Positions 6,546 through 14,358 are shown, counted from the stretch's first letter. The stretch is 20,339 bases of DNA from PNAI01 sp964575715 (GCA_964575715.1 CAZNSG010000137.1:1-20339), one strand, 5' to 3'. The notes: generated by a model not told the origin, from the sequence alone. Made by a program: numbers and translations.

Positions 6546-6944
6546 GGAAGTCTCCTTAAGTGATGGATCGGGCGGCGAAAGTTTAGGACGCAAGTCTTCT
6601 GAACTCTATCCCTCGGATTTGCACCCGTCTCTCACCATGCCCATCACATAGTGCATTCGTTTTCGCCGCGCAATTGGATTTCCAAAAAATAATACTGAAA
6701 AATCCGTAATTTAACCGGTATTCACATGGTCATTAATTGCCATTCACAAAAGTGAACAAAAATTCAAAAAAACCGGTGTATAGAAACCGGATTGCAACGC
6801 GACATGACGATTGGCTTTTGGCCATCGGGATCGGCCCGCTTCTCATTCGCGCGCTTCGCGACCATGCTCTCCTGGCCAATGCCACGGCCGCTGAATTGAC
6901 CCGGAGCGGCCCGCGGGCTACCACACCGCCACGGTCAGAATGCC
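6546..6944. other. Intergenic region with an AT-rich island before aroC
   Basis: About 400 bp without a convincing gene. Roughly 6665-6795 is much richer in A+T than its surroundings and holds the small inverted repeat TTCAC-AAAA-GTGAA (6743-6756) and repeated AACCGG words (6714-6719, near 6771 and 6786). It could carry the divergent promoters of aroC and the small peptide, or a site for an AT-preferring repressor. Two short overlapping frames (plus 6737-7063, minus 6733-6951) have no family signal. No specific motif is recognised. Confidence 0.4.
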
Positions 6945-8066
6945 ATGTCATTCAATACCTTCGGCCATATGTTCCGGGTCACGACCTTTGGCGAGAGCCA
7001 CGGGCCGGCGATCGGCTGCGTGGTCGACGGCTGCCCGCCGCGCCTGGCGCTGAGCGAGGCTGATATTCAGCCCTATCTGGACAAGCGCCGGCCCGGCCAG
7101 TCGCGCCATACCACCCAGCGCCAGGAGCCCGATCGCGTGCGCATCCTCTCCGGCGTGTTCATCGACGAGGCGAGCGGCACCCAGGTGACGACGGGCACGC
7201 CCATTGCGCTCGTGATCGACAATGTCGACGCGCGCGCCAAGGATTATTCCGACATCAAGGACAAGTACCGGCCGTCCCACGCCGACTACGCCTATGACGT
7301 CAAATACGGCATTCGCGATTACCGCGGCGGCGGGCGCCAATCGGCGCGCGAGACCGCCGCGCGCGTGGCGGCCGGCGCCATCGCGCGCAAGATCGTGCCC
7401 GGCTTGCGCGTGCGCGGCGCGCTCATCCAGATGGGCAAGCGCATGATCGACCGCACGCGCTGGGATTGGGACGAGATAGGAAAAAACCCGTTCTTTTGTC
7501 CCGACGCCAAGGTTGCGGTGGAACTGGCGGACTATCTCGACGGCGTACGCAAGGCCGGCTCCTCGGTCGGCGCGGTGATCGAGATCGTGGCGGAGGGCGT
7601 GCCGGCGGGGCTCGGCGCACCGGTCTACGGCAAGCTCGACGGCGATCTGGCCGCCGCGCTCATGGGCATCAACGCGGTCAAGGGCGTCGAGATCGGCGCC
7701 GGCTTTGCCGCAGCCGCGCTCTCCGGCGAAGAGAACTCCGATGAAATGCGCATCGGCAACGACGACAAGCCGCGGTTCTTGTCGAACCATGCCGGCGGCA
7801 TTCTGGGCGGCATCTCCACCGGCCAAGCCGTGGTGGCGCGCTTTGCCGTCAAACCGACTTCGTCGATTCTCATTCCGCGCCGCACCATCGATCGCTACGG
7901 CAACGAGACCGAGATCGTGACCAAAGGGCGTCACGACCCTTGCGTCGGCATCCGCGCCGTGCCGATCGGCGAAGCCATGGTGGCATGCGTGATCGCCGAT
8001 CATTATCTGCGTCATCGCGGCCAGGTCGGCGAGACGCCGGCGTGGCCGTTCGGGCGGCCGGGTTGA
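6945..8066 (+). CDS. aroC: Chorismate synthase
   Basis: Last enzyme of the shikimate pathway: reduced-FMN-dependent 1,4-elimination of phosphate from EPSP to give chorismate, the precursor of Phe, Tyr, Trp and folate. 373 residues, normal length. Visible signatures: FRVTTFGESHGPAIGCVVDG (signature 1), PGQSRHTTQRQEPD, SDIKDKYRPSHADYAYDVKY, DYRGGGRQSARETAARVAAG (signature 2), ALSGEENSDEM and FLSNHAGGILGGISTGQ with KPTSSI (signature 3). Two positions differ from the wording I would expect: Gln where GGGRSSARET normally has Ser, and His in SRHTTQR where an aromatic residue is common. The ribosome site is weak. The gene lies alone after the AT-rich island and is followed by a long foldback repeat, then ribB. 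Confidence 0.97.
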   Translation: MSFNTFGHMFRVTTFGESHGPAIGCVVDGCPPRLALSEADIQPYLDKRRPGQSRHTTQRQEPDRVRILSGVFIDEASGTQVTTGTPIALVIDNVDARAKDYSDIKDKYRPSHADYAYDVKYGIRDYRGGGRQSARETAARVAAGAIARKIVPGLRVRGALIQMGKRMIDRTRWDWDEIGKNPFFCPDAKVAVELADYLDGVRKAGSSVGAVIEIVAEGVPAGLGAPVYGKLDGDLAAALMGINAVKGVEIGAGFAAAALSGEENSDEMRIGNDDKPRFLSNHAGGILGGISTGQAVVARFAVKPTSSILIPRRTIDRYGNETEIVTKGRHDPCVGIRAVPIGEAMVACVIADHYLRHRGQVGETPAWPFGRPG

Positions 8067-8071
8067 GGGAT

Positions 8072-8207
8072 TCCCTCCCCCTGAAAGGGGGAGGGTGGCG
8101 AGCGAAGCGAGCCGGGTGGGGGTCCGAGGTCTGCGGTGAATCGCCGTCGACCCCCACCCCGATCCTCGCTGCGCTCGGATCGCCCCTCCCCCTTTCAGGG
8201 GGAGGGA
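8072..8207. repeat. 136-bp foldback repeat with 24-bp terminal inverted repeats
   Basis: The first 24 bp (8072-8095) are the exact reverse complement of the last 24 (8184-8207), and each end is itself a hairpin (CCTCCCCCT / AGGGGGAGG). Inner arms GGGTGGGGGTC (8114-8124) and GACCCCCACCC (8149-8159) also match. Further small hairpins are GCGAGCGAAGCGAGC and a GATCC/GGATC stem around CTCGCTGCGCTC. It fills the aroC to ribB gap. A single end-like hairpin of the same kind is at 18964-18984. Confidence 0.9.
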
Positions 8208-8223
8208 AAAGAAAGAGGAACGA

Positions 8224-9318
8224 TTGCAAGTGGACGAAACCCACCATCGCGTTGAATCGACCATCGCCGCCTTCGCCCGCGGCGAGATTGTCGTGGTCAC
8301 CGACGACGACGATCGCGAGAACGAAGGCGATTTGTTTGTCGCGGCTGCGCTCTGCACGCCCGAGAAGATGGCGTTCATCATCCGCAACACGTCGGGAATC
8401 GTATGCACGCCGCTTGCCGCCGACGATGCCAAGCGCCTGCACCTCGATCCGATGGTTGCGCTCAACGACGCCCCGCTTGGCACCGCGTTCACGGTCTCGG
8501 TCGATTATCGCCACGGGCTGACCACCGGCATCTCGGCCGAAGAGCGCTCCAACACCGTGCGCGGGCTGGCCAACGGCAATGCCGGAGCGTCCGATTTCGT
8601 GCGTCCGGGTCATGTCTTTCCGCTCCTCGCGCGCGAAGGCGGCGTGCTGATGCGCTCCGGTCACACCGAAGCCTGCGTCGATCTTTGCCGTCTTGCCGGG
8701 TTGCCGGCGGTGGGCGTGCTGGCGGAACTGATGAACGACAACGGCACGGTCATGCGCGGACTTGACGTGGCCGCGTTCGCCGAACGCCACCGGCTGCAGC
8801 GCGTATCGATCGCCGATCTCATCGCCTACCGGCAGGTGCGCGAAAAACTGGTCGAACGGGTCGGCGAATTTCCCGTCGCCTCCGCCATCGGCACCTTGCA
8901 GGGTTATGCCTATATGACCCCGTTCGACAAGGTGCAGCACATGGCGTTCGTGCACGGCCGCATCGGCGATGGCAAGAATGTGCTGGCGCGCCTGCATCGC
9001 GCCGACATCATTCGCGACGTGTTCGGCGGCGCCAAGACCGTGCATGCGGCGCTGGCGCGCTTCAAGCAGGAAGGCCGCGGCGTCATCGTCTTCCTGCGCG
9101 ACGGCACCGCCGGCGTGCCCACCCACGCCATTCCATCGAGCGAGGGCGGATCGGACGCCGCCCGCATCCGCCAATGGCGCGAAATCGGCCTTGGCGCGCA
9201 GATTTTGAAAGACCTCGGAATTGCCTCGATTCGGCTGCTGGCTTCGACCAAGCTCACCTACGTCGGGCTGGCAGGGTTCGGGATCGAAATCGCTGCGACG
9301 GAGACGTTGGAGGGGTAG
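8224..9318 (+). CDS. ribB: 3,4-dihydroxy-2-butanone-4-phosphate synthase with degenerate GTP cyclohydrolase II-like domain (RibBX form)
   Basis: Makes the four-carbon unit of riboflavin from ribulose 5-phosphate. Residues about 8-205 are RibB: VVTDDDDRENEGDLFVAA carries the metal-binding acidic residues, TGISAEERSNT the substrate loop and RSGHTEACVDLCRLAG (144-160) the second signature. Residues about 210-360 have the RibA fold wording (FDKVQHMAFVHG, GVIVFLRDG), but the three zinc cysteines of the CxxGDxxxSxxCxC motif are gone: that segment reads ARLHRADIIRDVFGGAKT. So no GTP cyclohydrolase II activity is expected, and a separate ribA should exist elsewhere. Such RibBX hybrids are described in Proteobacteria. 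Start: TTG at 8224 after AGAGGAA; a GTG two codons later (8230) is possible. It follows aroC on the same strand across the foldback repeat. Confidence 0.93.
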   Translation: MQVDETHHRVESTIAAFARGEIVVVTDDDDRENEGDLFVAAALCTPEKMAFIIRNTSGIVCTPLAADDAKRLHLDPMVALNDAPLGTAFTVSVDYRHGLTTGISAEERSNTVRGLANGNAGASDFVRPGHVFPLLAREGGVLMRSGHTEACVDLCRLAGLPAVGVLAELMNDNGTVMRGLDVAAFAERHRLQRVSIADLIAYRQVREKLVERVGEFPVASAIGTLQGYAYMTPFDKVQHMAFVHGRIGDGKNVLARLHRADIIRDVFGGAKTVHAALARFKQEGRGVIVFLRDGTAGVPTHAIPSSEGGSDAARIRQWREIGLGAQILKDLGIASIRLLASTKLTYVGLAGFGIEIAATETLEG

Positions 9319-9381
9319 CAGGCGGCTTTTCCCCATGACCGGTCTGTGTCAGCATGAGTAAATTGTCTGACGGAGAATCGC

Positions 9382-10230
9382 ATGCGCGCGCGCCTATCGC
9401 TGGTTGCCTCCCTCGCCATCCTCCTCGCGCTGGTGATCGCGGGTCTGGGCGGCGGATTTGCAGCGCCGACCATGCCGTTCCAGCGCGCCGACAGCAGTCC
9501 GGGCGCGCTGCCGGTCGATGTGGAACTGGTGCTCGCCGTCGACATTTCCTATTCCATGGACCCCGAGGAGCAGGCATTGCAGCGCGAAGGCTACATCGCC
9601 GCGCTCACCTCGCGCGAGTTCATGCAGGCGCTCAGGCAGGGCATCAACGGCAAGGTCGCCATAACTTATTTTGAATGGGCTGGCGTCGAAAATCAGAAAA
9701 TCATCGTGCCCTGGCGGCTGATCGAAGGGCCGGAATCCTCCGACGCTTTTGCCGCCGAGATCGCGCGCGCGCCCTACCGGCGCGCCTCGCGCACTTCGAT
9801 TTCCGGCGCGCTCGCCTTTGCCATGCCGCTGTTCGAAGGCAGCGGTTATCGCGGCTTGCGCCGCGTCATCGACGTTTCCGGCGACGGCGTCAACAACAAT
9901 GGCCCGCCGGTCACCCTGGTGCGCGACGATGTGCTGGCCAAGGGCATCACCATCAATGGCCTGCCTATTATGCTCAAGCGGCCGAATATCGGCACCATGG
10001 ATATCGACAATCTCGATGTCTATTACGAGGACTGCGTGATCGGCGGGCCCGGCGCCTTCGTGATTGGGATCAGAGAGCGCGAAAAATTCAAGGAGGCGAT
10101 CCGCACCAAGCTCCTGCTGGAGATCGCCGGTCGCACGCCGCAGCCGCGCATCGTGCCCGCCTCCGCCGCCAAGCCGCGCATCTCCTGCACCATCGGCGAG
10201 CGGCTGTGGCAGCAGAGGTGGGGGAATTGA
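9382..10230 (+). CDS. Secreted DUF1194 protein, von Willebrand A-like
   Basis: 282 residues. Residues 1-28 form a signal peptide (basic MRARLS, then a long hydrophobic run ending near GGGFAAP), so it should be periplasmic or exported. From residue 44 the DUF1194 domain begins: PVDVELVLAVDISYSMD holds a DxSxS metal-ion-dependent adhesion motif at 54-58. AITYFEWAG and PYRRASRTSISGAL follow, with Thr138 as the likely third metal ligand, and then RRVIDVSGDGVNNNGPP with Asp164/Asp168. The end reads FVIGIREREKFKEAIRTKLLLEI. This is a VWA fold likely to bind a protein partner through a divalent cation; the partner is unknown. GGAG lies six bases before the ATG. It starts 63 bp after ribB and may be co-transcribed. 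It converges with the next gene at a distance of 8 bp. Confidence 0.88.
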   Translation: MRARLSLVASLAILLALVIAGLGGGFAAPTMPFQRADSSPGALPVDVELVLAVDISYSMDPEEQALQREGYIAALTSREFMQALRQGINGKVAITYFEWAGVENQKIIVPWRLIEGPESSDAFAAEIARAPYRRASRTSISGALAFAMPLFEGSGYRGLRRVIDVSGDGVNNNGPPVTLVRDDVLAKGITINGLPIMLKRPNIGTMDIDNLDVYYEDCVIGGPGAFVIGIREREKFKEAIRTKLLLEIAGRTPQPRIVPASAAKPRISCTIGERLWQQRWGN

Positions 10231-10238
10231 TACCGGTC

Positions 10239-11132
10239 TCAGGCGAAAAGATTGATCGTCGCGCCGATGGCCGCGGAAGCCGTTGACGTTGCCACAAAAC
10301 GATATCCGGTCGCAGGATTGATCGGCGGCCGGTAGGGCGTCGGGTTTGGATTCGTATTCGGCGGGCTGTAGGCGAGGCCGCCTTGGTGGACCGTGCCCGC
10401 GATCGCCGTGCCATCTGCGACAATGCGTTCGTTGTCGACCGTGATCTTGACCGTGTTCGGCAGGGCAATCGTTTGTCCGCTGGATTTCACGCCTTGCATC
10501 AGAGCAGACAGATTGAGTGTGATGGGGACCGGCTCGGAAAGCTTCGAGAGGGAGCTGATAATCCTCGTTGGCAAATCGATCGGATTGAGCAGCGCAAACG
10601 TCCACGTGCCGCCTTCGGGGCGCAACGTCAGTGTGAACACGTCATGCGCATCTCCGCCTGACGTGCGCGCCGTGAGCGTGCTGCCCGTCACCGACATGGT
10701 GTCGATTGCTTCGCCATGCGATTTTATTCCAAGCATGGTCGTTTTGAACGCATCTTTGAGCGCCGAGCCGGTGACGAACTGGAAACCGCCGCTGACCGCA
10801 GGGCCCTCCGCACCAAAATTCACCACCCCCGCAAGACTTCCATAGAATGTCACCTGACTGCCGATCTCGTCCGCCGGCGATTTTGGACCGGCGGCTTGCG
10901 CCATTGTTTTGCTGGCAAGTTCGATGCCTGCAAGCGCCGCAAGCGTGCCGGCATCGTTATGATAGCTTAATGCCGCGCGCGCGAACGAATCGGCTGCCGC
11001 GGATGCGGCGCCGATGGCGAGTTCGGTTTGTGCGCTGGACGTGCCCACGACAAGAAAGCGCGCGTTCGAGCCGTCTTGGCCGGCGCGCCAGCTCTGCATC
11101 TGTTGCGAAATCGAGACGGAACCGACAGCCAT
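10239..11132 (-). CDS. Uncharacterised protein with one adhesin-type (VCBS/DUF5801-like) repeat
   Basis: 297 residues, no signal peptide or membrane segment. The N-terminal 100 residues are Ala-rich and probably helical (SAQTELAIGAASAAADSFARA, ALAGIELASK). About 105-240 reads like one repeat of a giant RTX/biofilm adhesin: GVVNFGAEGPAVSGGFQF, LGIKSHGEAIDTMSVTGSTL, DVFTLTLRPEGGTWTFALLN, PITLNLSALMQG, TVKITVDNE, then GTAIAGTVHQGGL, which looks like the beginning of a next repeat that is not there. A Pro/Asn-rich stretch (PPNTNPNPTPYRPPINP) and a small C-terminal hydrophobic tail end it. The adhesin comparison is from memory of the repeat wording. ATG at 11132 chosen; a TTG lies one codon before. 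No clear ribosome site. The upstream 125 bp are AT-rich and hold its likely promoter. Possibly an adhesin remnant or a small secreted effector. Confidence 0.6.
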   Translation of the reverse strand: MAVGSVSISQQMQSWRAGQDGSNARFLVVGTSSAQTELAIGAASAAADSFARAALSYHNDAGTLAALAGIELASKTMAQAAGPKSPADEIGSQVTFYGSLAGVVNFGAEGPAVSGGFQFVTGSALKDAFKTTMLGIKSHGEAIDTMSVTGSTLTARTSGGDAHDVFTLTLRPEGGTWTFALLNPIDLPTRIISSLSKLSEPVPITLNLSALMQGVKSSGQTIALPNTVKITVDNERIVADGTAIAGTVHQGGLAYSPPNTNPNPTPYRPPINPATGYRFVATSTASAAIGATINLFA

Positions 11133-11257
11133 CAATATTGCGCCAGTTTTTAAACCGGCAAATATTATGACGGCCGTTTTAAAACTCGCGTGGCAACCTC
11201 GTTAAATTGCGTGCAATCATCGCGATGATTTATTTACCAATCGAAATCCGCCGATCG

Positions 11258-12508
11258 TCAACTTCTGGAAGCCAGCTCGAACCGCGCCACGATCTCGACA
11301 TGGAAGCTGTAGCGGAACTGATCGAGCGGCGTCACGGCGGTGAGCTGGTAGCCGCCATCCACCAGAATGCGGGCATCGCGCGCGAAAGTAGCCCGGTTGC
11401 ATGAAACCGCGATCACCAGCGGCACGGCGCTTCCCGCAAGTTGGCGCGCCTGCGCCTCGGCGCCCTGGCGCGGCGGATCGAACACCACCGCTTCGAAGCG
11501 CTTGAGTTCCGCCGCCACCAGCGGCCGGCGGAACAGATCGCGCGCCTCGGCCTCGAGCGGCTTGAGACCGCTTGTTGCTCGCGCTGCCTCCTTGAGCGCT
11601 GCGATTGCCGCGGCATCGATGTCGGCCGCGCTCACGCGCGCTCGCTCGGCAATCCTTAAGCTGAAAGGTCCGACGCCACAGAACAGGTCTGCAACATTTT
11701 GCGCGCCTCCGGCATGCGCGCAGACCAGGTGCGCAAGTTCGCTCTCGCCCGCCGCGGTCGCCTGCAGGAAAGTACCGGGCGGCAGTGCCACGCGCGCGCG
11801 GCCCATGGTGACGGTCGGCGGCACGCGCTGGGCGATCAGCTCGCCGTGGCGGGTGAGCCGCGCGAGCTTGTGCGCCTCGGCGATTTGGGCAAGGGCAGCC
11901 GCGCGCTCAGCGTTCAATTCCCCCGAGCCGCGCACATCGATGTCGAGCCCGGCCTCGGTTGCCGTAACCGCAATATCGAGCGGCTTGCGCGCGATTTTAA
12001 GTTCCTCGGCGATCGCCCAGGCGGCGATGATTGCGCCATCGAGCGCCGGCGCGAGAACCGGACAGGCGTCAATCCCGATCAGGTGATGAGTGCGTGCCGC
12101 GCTAAAGCCCACTTCGAGCACATCGTGCGTGCTGCGCCGGGCGTGGAAGGTGGCGCGCCGGCGGCCCTCGCCATGCGCGTCTATCATTGCATCGACCGGC
12201 GCATCGAGGCCCGCTTGCGTAAGCGCTTCGACCAGGAGGTTGCGCTTCCAGGCGCGGTAGCGCTCAAAGCTTAAGTGCTGAATCGCGCAGCCGCCGCAGG
12301 TGCCGAAATGCGGGCAGATCGGTGCAATGCGCTCGGGGCTCGCCGTCACGACGCGCAACAGATGGCGGCGATCGGGATGCCCCGCGATCGGCTCAACCTC
12401 GACGCTCTCGCCCGGCAGCGCGAACGGAACGTAGATCGGGCCTGCCGGTGCCTCGGCGATGCCGTCGCCGCGGTTGCCCAGGCGCGTGATGGTGAGGCTT
12501 TCGCTCAT
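11258..12508 (-). CDS. RlmD/TrmA-family RNA (uracil-5-)-methyltransferase with Fe-S cluster motif
   Basis: SAM-dependent m5U methyltransferase, probably acting on 23S rRNA. Residues 4-55 are a TRAM RNA-binding domain (LTITRLGNRGDGIAEAPAG, YVPFALPGESVEVEP). The 4Fe-4S ligands are Cys65, Cys71, Cys74 (CPHFGTCGGC) and Cys149 (IGIDACPVL), spaced as in RlmD. The C-terminal Rossmann domain has PPGTFLQATAAGESEL, VADLFCGVGPFSLRIA (SAM site), VVFDPPRQGAEAQA and AVSCNRATFARDA, whose Cys is the catalytic nucleophile. 416 residues. Alphaproteobacteria usually carry one such gene next to tlyA and dxs; which uracil is modified cannot be told from sequence. It lies 21 bp after the MATE gene on the same strand, so the two are probably one transcript. 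The stop is only about 40 bp from an AT-rich intergenic stretch. Confidence 0.92.
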   Translation of the reverse strand: MSESLTITRLGNRGDGIAEAPAGPIYVPFALPGESVEVEPIAGHPDRRHLLRVVTASPERIAPICPHFGTCGGCAIQHLSFERYRAWKRNLLVEALTQAGLDAPVDAMIDAHGEGRRRATFHARRSTHDVLEVGFSAARTHHLIGIDACPVLAPALDGAIIAAWAIAEELKIARKPLDIAVTATEAGLDIDVRGSGELNAERAAALAQIAEAHKLARLTRHGELIAQRVPPTVTMGRARVALPPGTFLQATAAGESELAHLVCAHAGGAQNVADLFCGVGPFSLRIAERARVSAADIDAAAIAALKEAARATSGLKPLEAEARDLFRRPLVAAELKRFEAVVFDPPRQGAEAQARQLAGSAVPLVIAVSCNRATFARDARILVDGGYQLTAVTPLDQFRYSFHVEIVARFELASRS

Positions 12509-12529
12509 GCCGTCCTTATAGAGCGTTGT

Positions 12530-13951
12530 TCAAATCGAGGGGCTGACGTCCGGGAGATAGCCCCGCAGGGTCAGCGCATGGAAGCGCCAGACCAGCAGCA
12601 CGGCATAGACCAGCAGCCCGATCGAGAGGCCGGCCCACACGCCCGCAGCGCCCAAGCCAAGCGGAAATCCCAATCCGTAGCTGGCGGTAAAGCCGATCGC
12701 CCAGAAGCAGATCGCCGCGTACAGCAGCGGCAGGCGGGTGTCGTTGAGCCCGCGCAGCGCGCCGGCCGCCACGGTCTGCACGCCGTCGGCGATGAAGAAG
12801 CTGGCGCCGACCACGAGCAGGACGGCGGCGATCGATACCGTGGCGCTCGTCTCTCCGGCGCCCGAGCCTAGGAACAGCAGCGGAATGAAGTCGCGCGTCA
12901 GGATCACAATGATCGTCATCGCAGCCATGAATGCAACGCCCAGCGCGATCGCGGTCATGCCAGCGCGCCGCGTTGCTTCGCTGTCGCGCCGGCCGGCGGC
13001 GTGGCCGACCCGCACCGTCGCGGCCATCGAGATGCCAAACGGCACCATGAACATGATGGATGCAACGGTGATCGCGATCTGATGCGCCGCCAGTTCCGCC
13101 GTGCCGATGCGTCCCATCAGCAGCGCCGCCGCAGCGATCATGCCGTACTCCAGCAGCATGGAGCCTGAGATCGGCGCGCCGATCGCGAACAGTTTCGCGA
13201 ACAGCGGCCAATCGGCGCGCCAGAAGCGGCCGAGGATGCGGTACTTCCGGAACGGACGGCAGGCATAGCAGACCCAGACGCCGGCCACGCACATGCCGAC
13301 GTTGACGGCGGTCGTGGCAAGGCCCGCGCCCAGCAGATCGAGGCGCGGCAATCCGAATTCGCCGTAGATCAGCGCATAGGCCAGCAGCGCGTTCGCCGGA
13401 ATCGCGGCGAGCGTGATCCAGAGGCCGGGCTCCGGCCGGTTGACCGACTGCATAAAGCCGCGCAGCGCGATGAACCACCACGCCGGCACCAGACACCAGG
13501 CAAGACCTTCGAGATAGCGGGCGGCAAGCCGTGCTGCATCTTCGCTCTGTCCGAGCGCGATGAGAATTTCTTCGGCATAAACTTGAGAAAAACTCAGCGG
13601 AATGCCGAGCAGCGTCGCGACCCACAGCCCGACGCGCAGCGCGCGCCGCACCATGCGCGGCTGGCGCGCACCGAAGGCCTGCGAGGCGAGCGGCGAGACC
13701 GCCGAGACAATACCCATGCCGATCACGAAGGCTGCGAACAGCACCGTATGGGCGAGCGCAGTCGCGGCCACCACCTGGTCGCCGAGGCGGCCGAGCAACG
13801 CAAGATCGGTGGTCATCATGGCGATCTGGCCGAGCTGCGTGAGCACGATCGGCAGCGCGAGCTTGATCGTGTCGATCAGCTCGATGCGCCAAACGGTCTG
13901 GCGCGCTTGCGTCGTGGCGGCGCTAGCGGAAATTTGTTCCGGCATGGTCAT
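12530..13951 (-). CDS. MATE-family multidrug/toxin exporter (NorM-like)
   Basis: Inner-membrane antiporter of about 473 residues with twelve hydrophobic segments in two homologous halves. The N-terminal block is characteristic of MATE: ELIDTIKLALPIVLTQLGQI, AMMTTDLALLGRLGDQVVAA, GMGIVSAVSPLASQAFGAR and ALRVGLWVATLLGIPLS. The second half repeats the theme with LFAIGAPISGSMLLEYGMIA, LMGRIGTAELAAHQIAITVA, RVGHAAGRRDSEATRRAG and GALRGLNDTRLPLLYA. Cation-driven export of drugs or metabolites is the family role; the substrate is unknown. Start: ATG at 13951 (or 13945) chosen over a TTG at 13981; no clear ribosome site for any. First gene of a pair with the RlmD-like gene. It is separated from dxs by repeat B. 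Confidence 0.93.
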   Translation of the reverse strand: MTMPEQISASAATTQARQTVWRIELIDTIKLALPIVLTQLGQIAMMTTDLALLGRLGDQVVAATALAHTVLFAAFVIGMGIVSAVSPLASQAFGARQPRMVRRALRVGLWVATLLGIPLSFSQVYAEEILIALGQSEDAARLAARYLEGLAWCLVPAWWFIALRGFMQSVNRPEPGLWITLAAIPANALLAYALIYGEFGLPRLDLLGAGLATTAVNVGMCVAGVWVCYACRPFRKYRILGRFWRADWPLFAKLFAIGAPISGSMLLEYGMIAAAALLMGRIGTAELAAHQIAITVASIMFMVPFGISMAATVRVGHAAGRRDSEATRRAGMTAIALGVAFMAAMTIIVILTRDFIPLLFLGSGAGETSATVSIAAVLLVVGASFFIADGVQTVAAGALRGLNDTRLPLLYAAICFWAIGFTASYGLGFPLGLGAAGVWAGLSIGLLVYAVLLVWRFHALTLRGYLPDVSPSI

Positions 13952-14079
13952 CGGTGCAACGATCGTAAGGATGGCACGCAAGCGTGACGTGCGGACGAAT
14001 TATATCAACGGCGTTAAGTAATGACCGTCAGCCTGAGGTGCTCGGCGCGCAGCGCCGAGCCTCGAAGGATGAGCGGCCA

Positions 14080-14142
14080 CCGATCTTGGGTTTACCCAAG
14101 ATCGGCATATTAAGAGCGCAAGTCGGGTAAACCCGACTTGCG
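14080..14142 (+). repeat. Paired-hairpin module, copy B1
   Basis: Hairpin 1: arm CCGATCTTGGGT (14080-14091), TT, complement 14094-14105. Spacer CATATTAAGAG (14106-14116). Hairpin 2: arm CGCAAGTCGGGT (14117-14128), AA, complement 14131-14142. Both stems are perfect over 12 bp. The T in CTTGGG, where other copies have CTCGGG, is matched by A on the opposite arm. Confidence 0.85.
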
Positions 14143-14155
14143 ATGCCGTCGCCCA

Positions 14156-14217
14156 CCGATCTCGGGTAAACCCGAGATCGGAATTTCAATGCGCAAGTCG
14201 GCCAAGGCCGACTTGCG
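14156..14217 (+). repeat. Paired-hairpin module, copy B2
   Basis: Hairpin 1: arm CCGATCTCGGGT (14156-14167), AA, complement 14170-14181. Spacer AATTTCAATG (14182-14191). Hairpin 2: arm CGCAAGTCGGCC (14192-14203), AA, complement 14206-14217. Both stems perfect. Bounded by CCA on the left and GTGG on the right. Confidence 0.85.
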
Positions 14218-14358
14218 GTGGCTCGCTTCGCTCGCACCTCAGGGTGACGGGGATGAGTCAGTGATTGCTGCCGCTGGTATTTATCGCGGATCGTGGAAAA
14301 ATTGGGAAGCCCCGCGAAGAAAAAGAGTTAATGCGGCGAAAAAATCACAACGCACACG

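Larger units (their letters stand above)
14021..14256. repeat. Composite foldback repeat B, holding two paired-hairpin modules
   Basis: Same host repeat as at 4894-5060: GTCAGCCTGAGGTGCTCG (14027-14044), a hairpin CTCGGCGCGCAGCGCCGAG, GCCTCGAAGGATG, and at the far end GGCTCGCTTCGCTCGCACCTC and CAGGGTGACGGGG. Between them are two modules, 14080-14142 and 14156-14217, joined by ATGCCGTCGCCCA. It sits between dxs and the MATE gene, just upstream of the latter's start. From 14257 to 14423 only the inverted repeat listed separately was recognised. Confidence 0.85.

Noticed and set aside
6737..7063. 108-codon plus-strand frame overlapping the start of aroC
   Set aside because: No ribosome site, overlaps aroC in another frame, and no family resemblance.
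6948..8492. A 514-codon open frame on the minus strand opposite aroC and the ribB start
   Set aside because: It is antisense to conserved aroC, runs through the foldback repeat and has no recognisable domain; long antisense frames are common at this GC content.
7870..9336. A 488-codon open frame on the minus strand opposite ribB
   Set aside because: It mirrors the codon pattern of ribB, is His/Gly/Ala-rich and has no family signal.
9394..10605. A 403-codon minus-strand frame opposite the DUF1194 gene
   Set aside because: It overlaps two better-supported genes and shows no domain.
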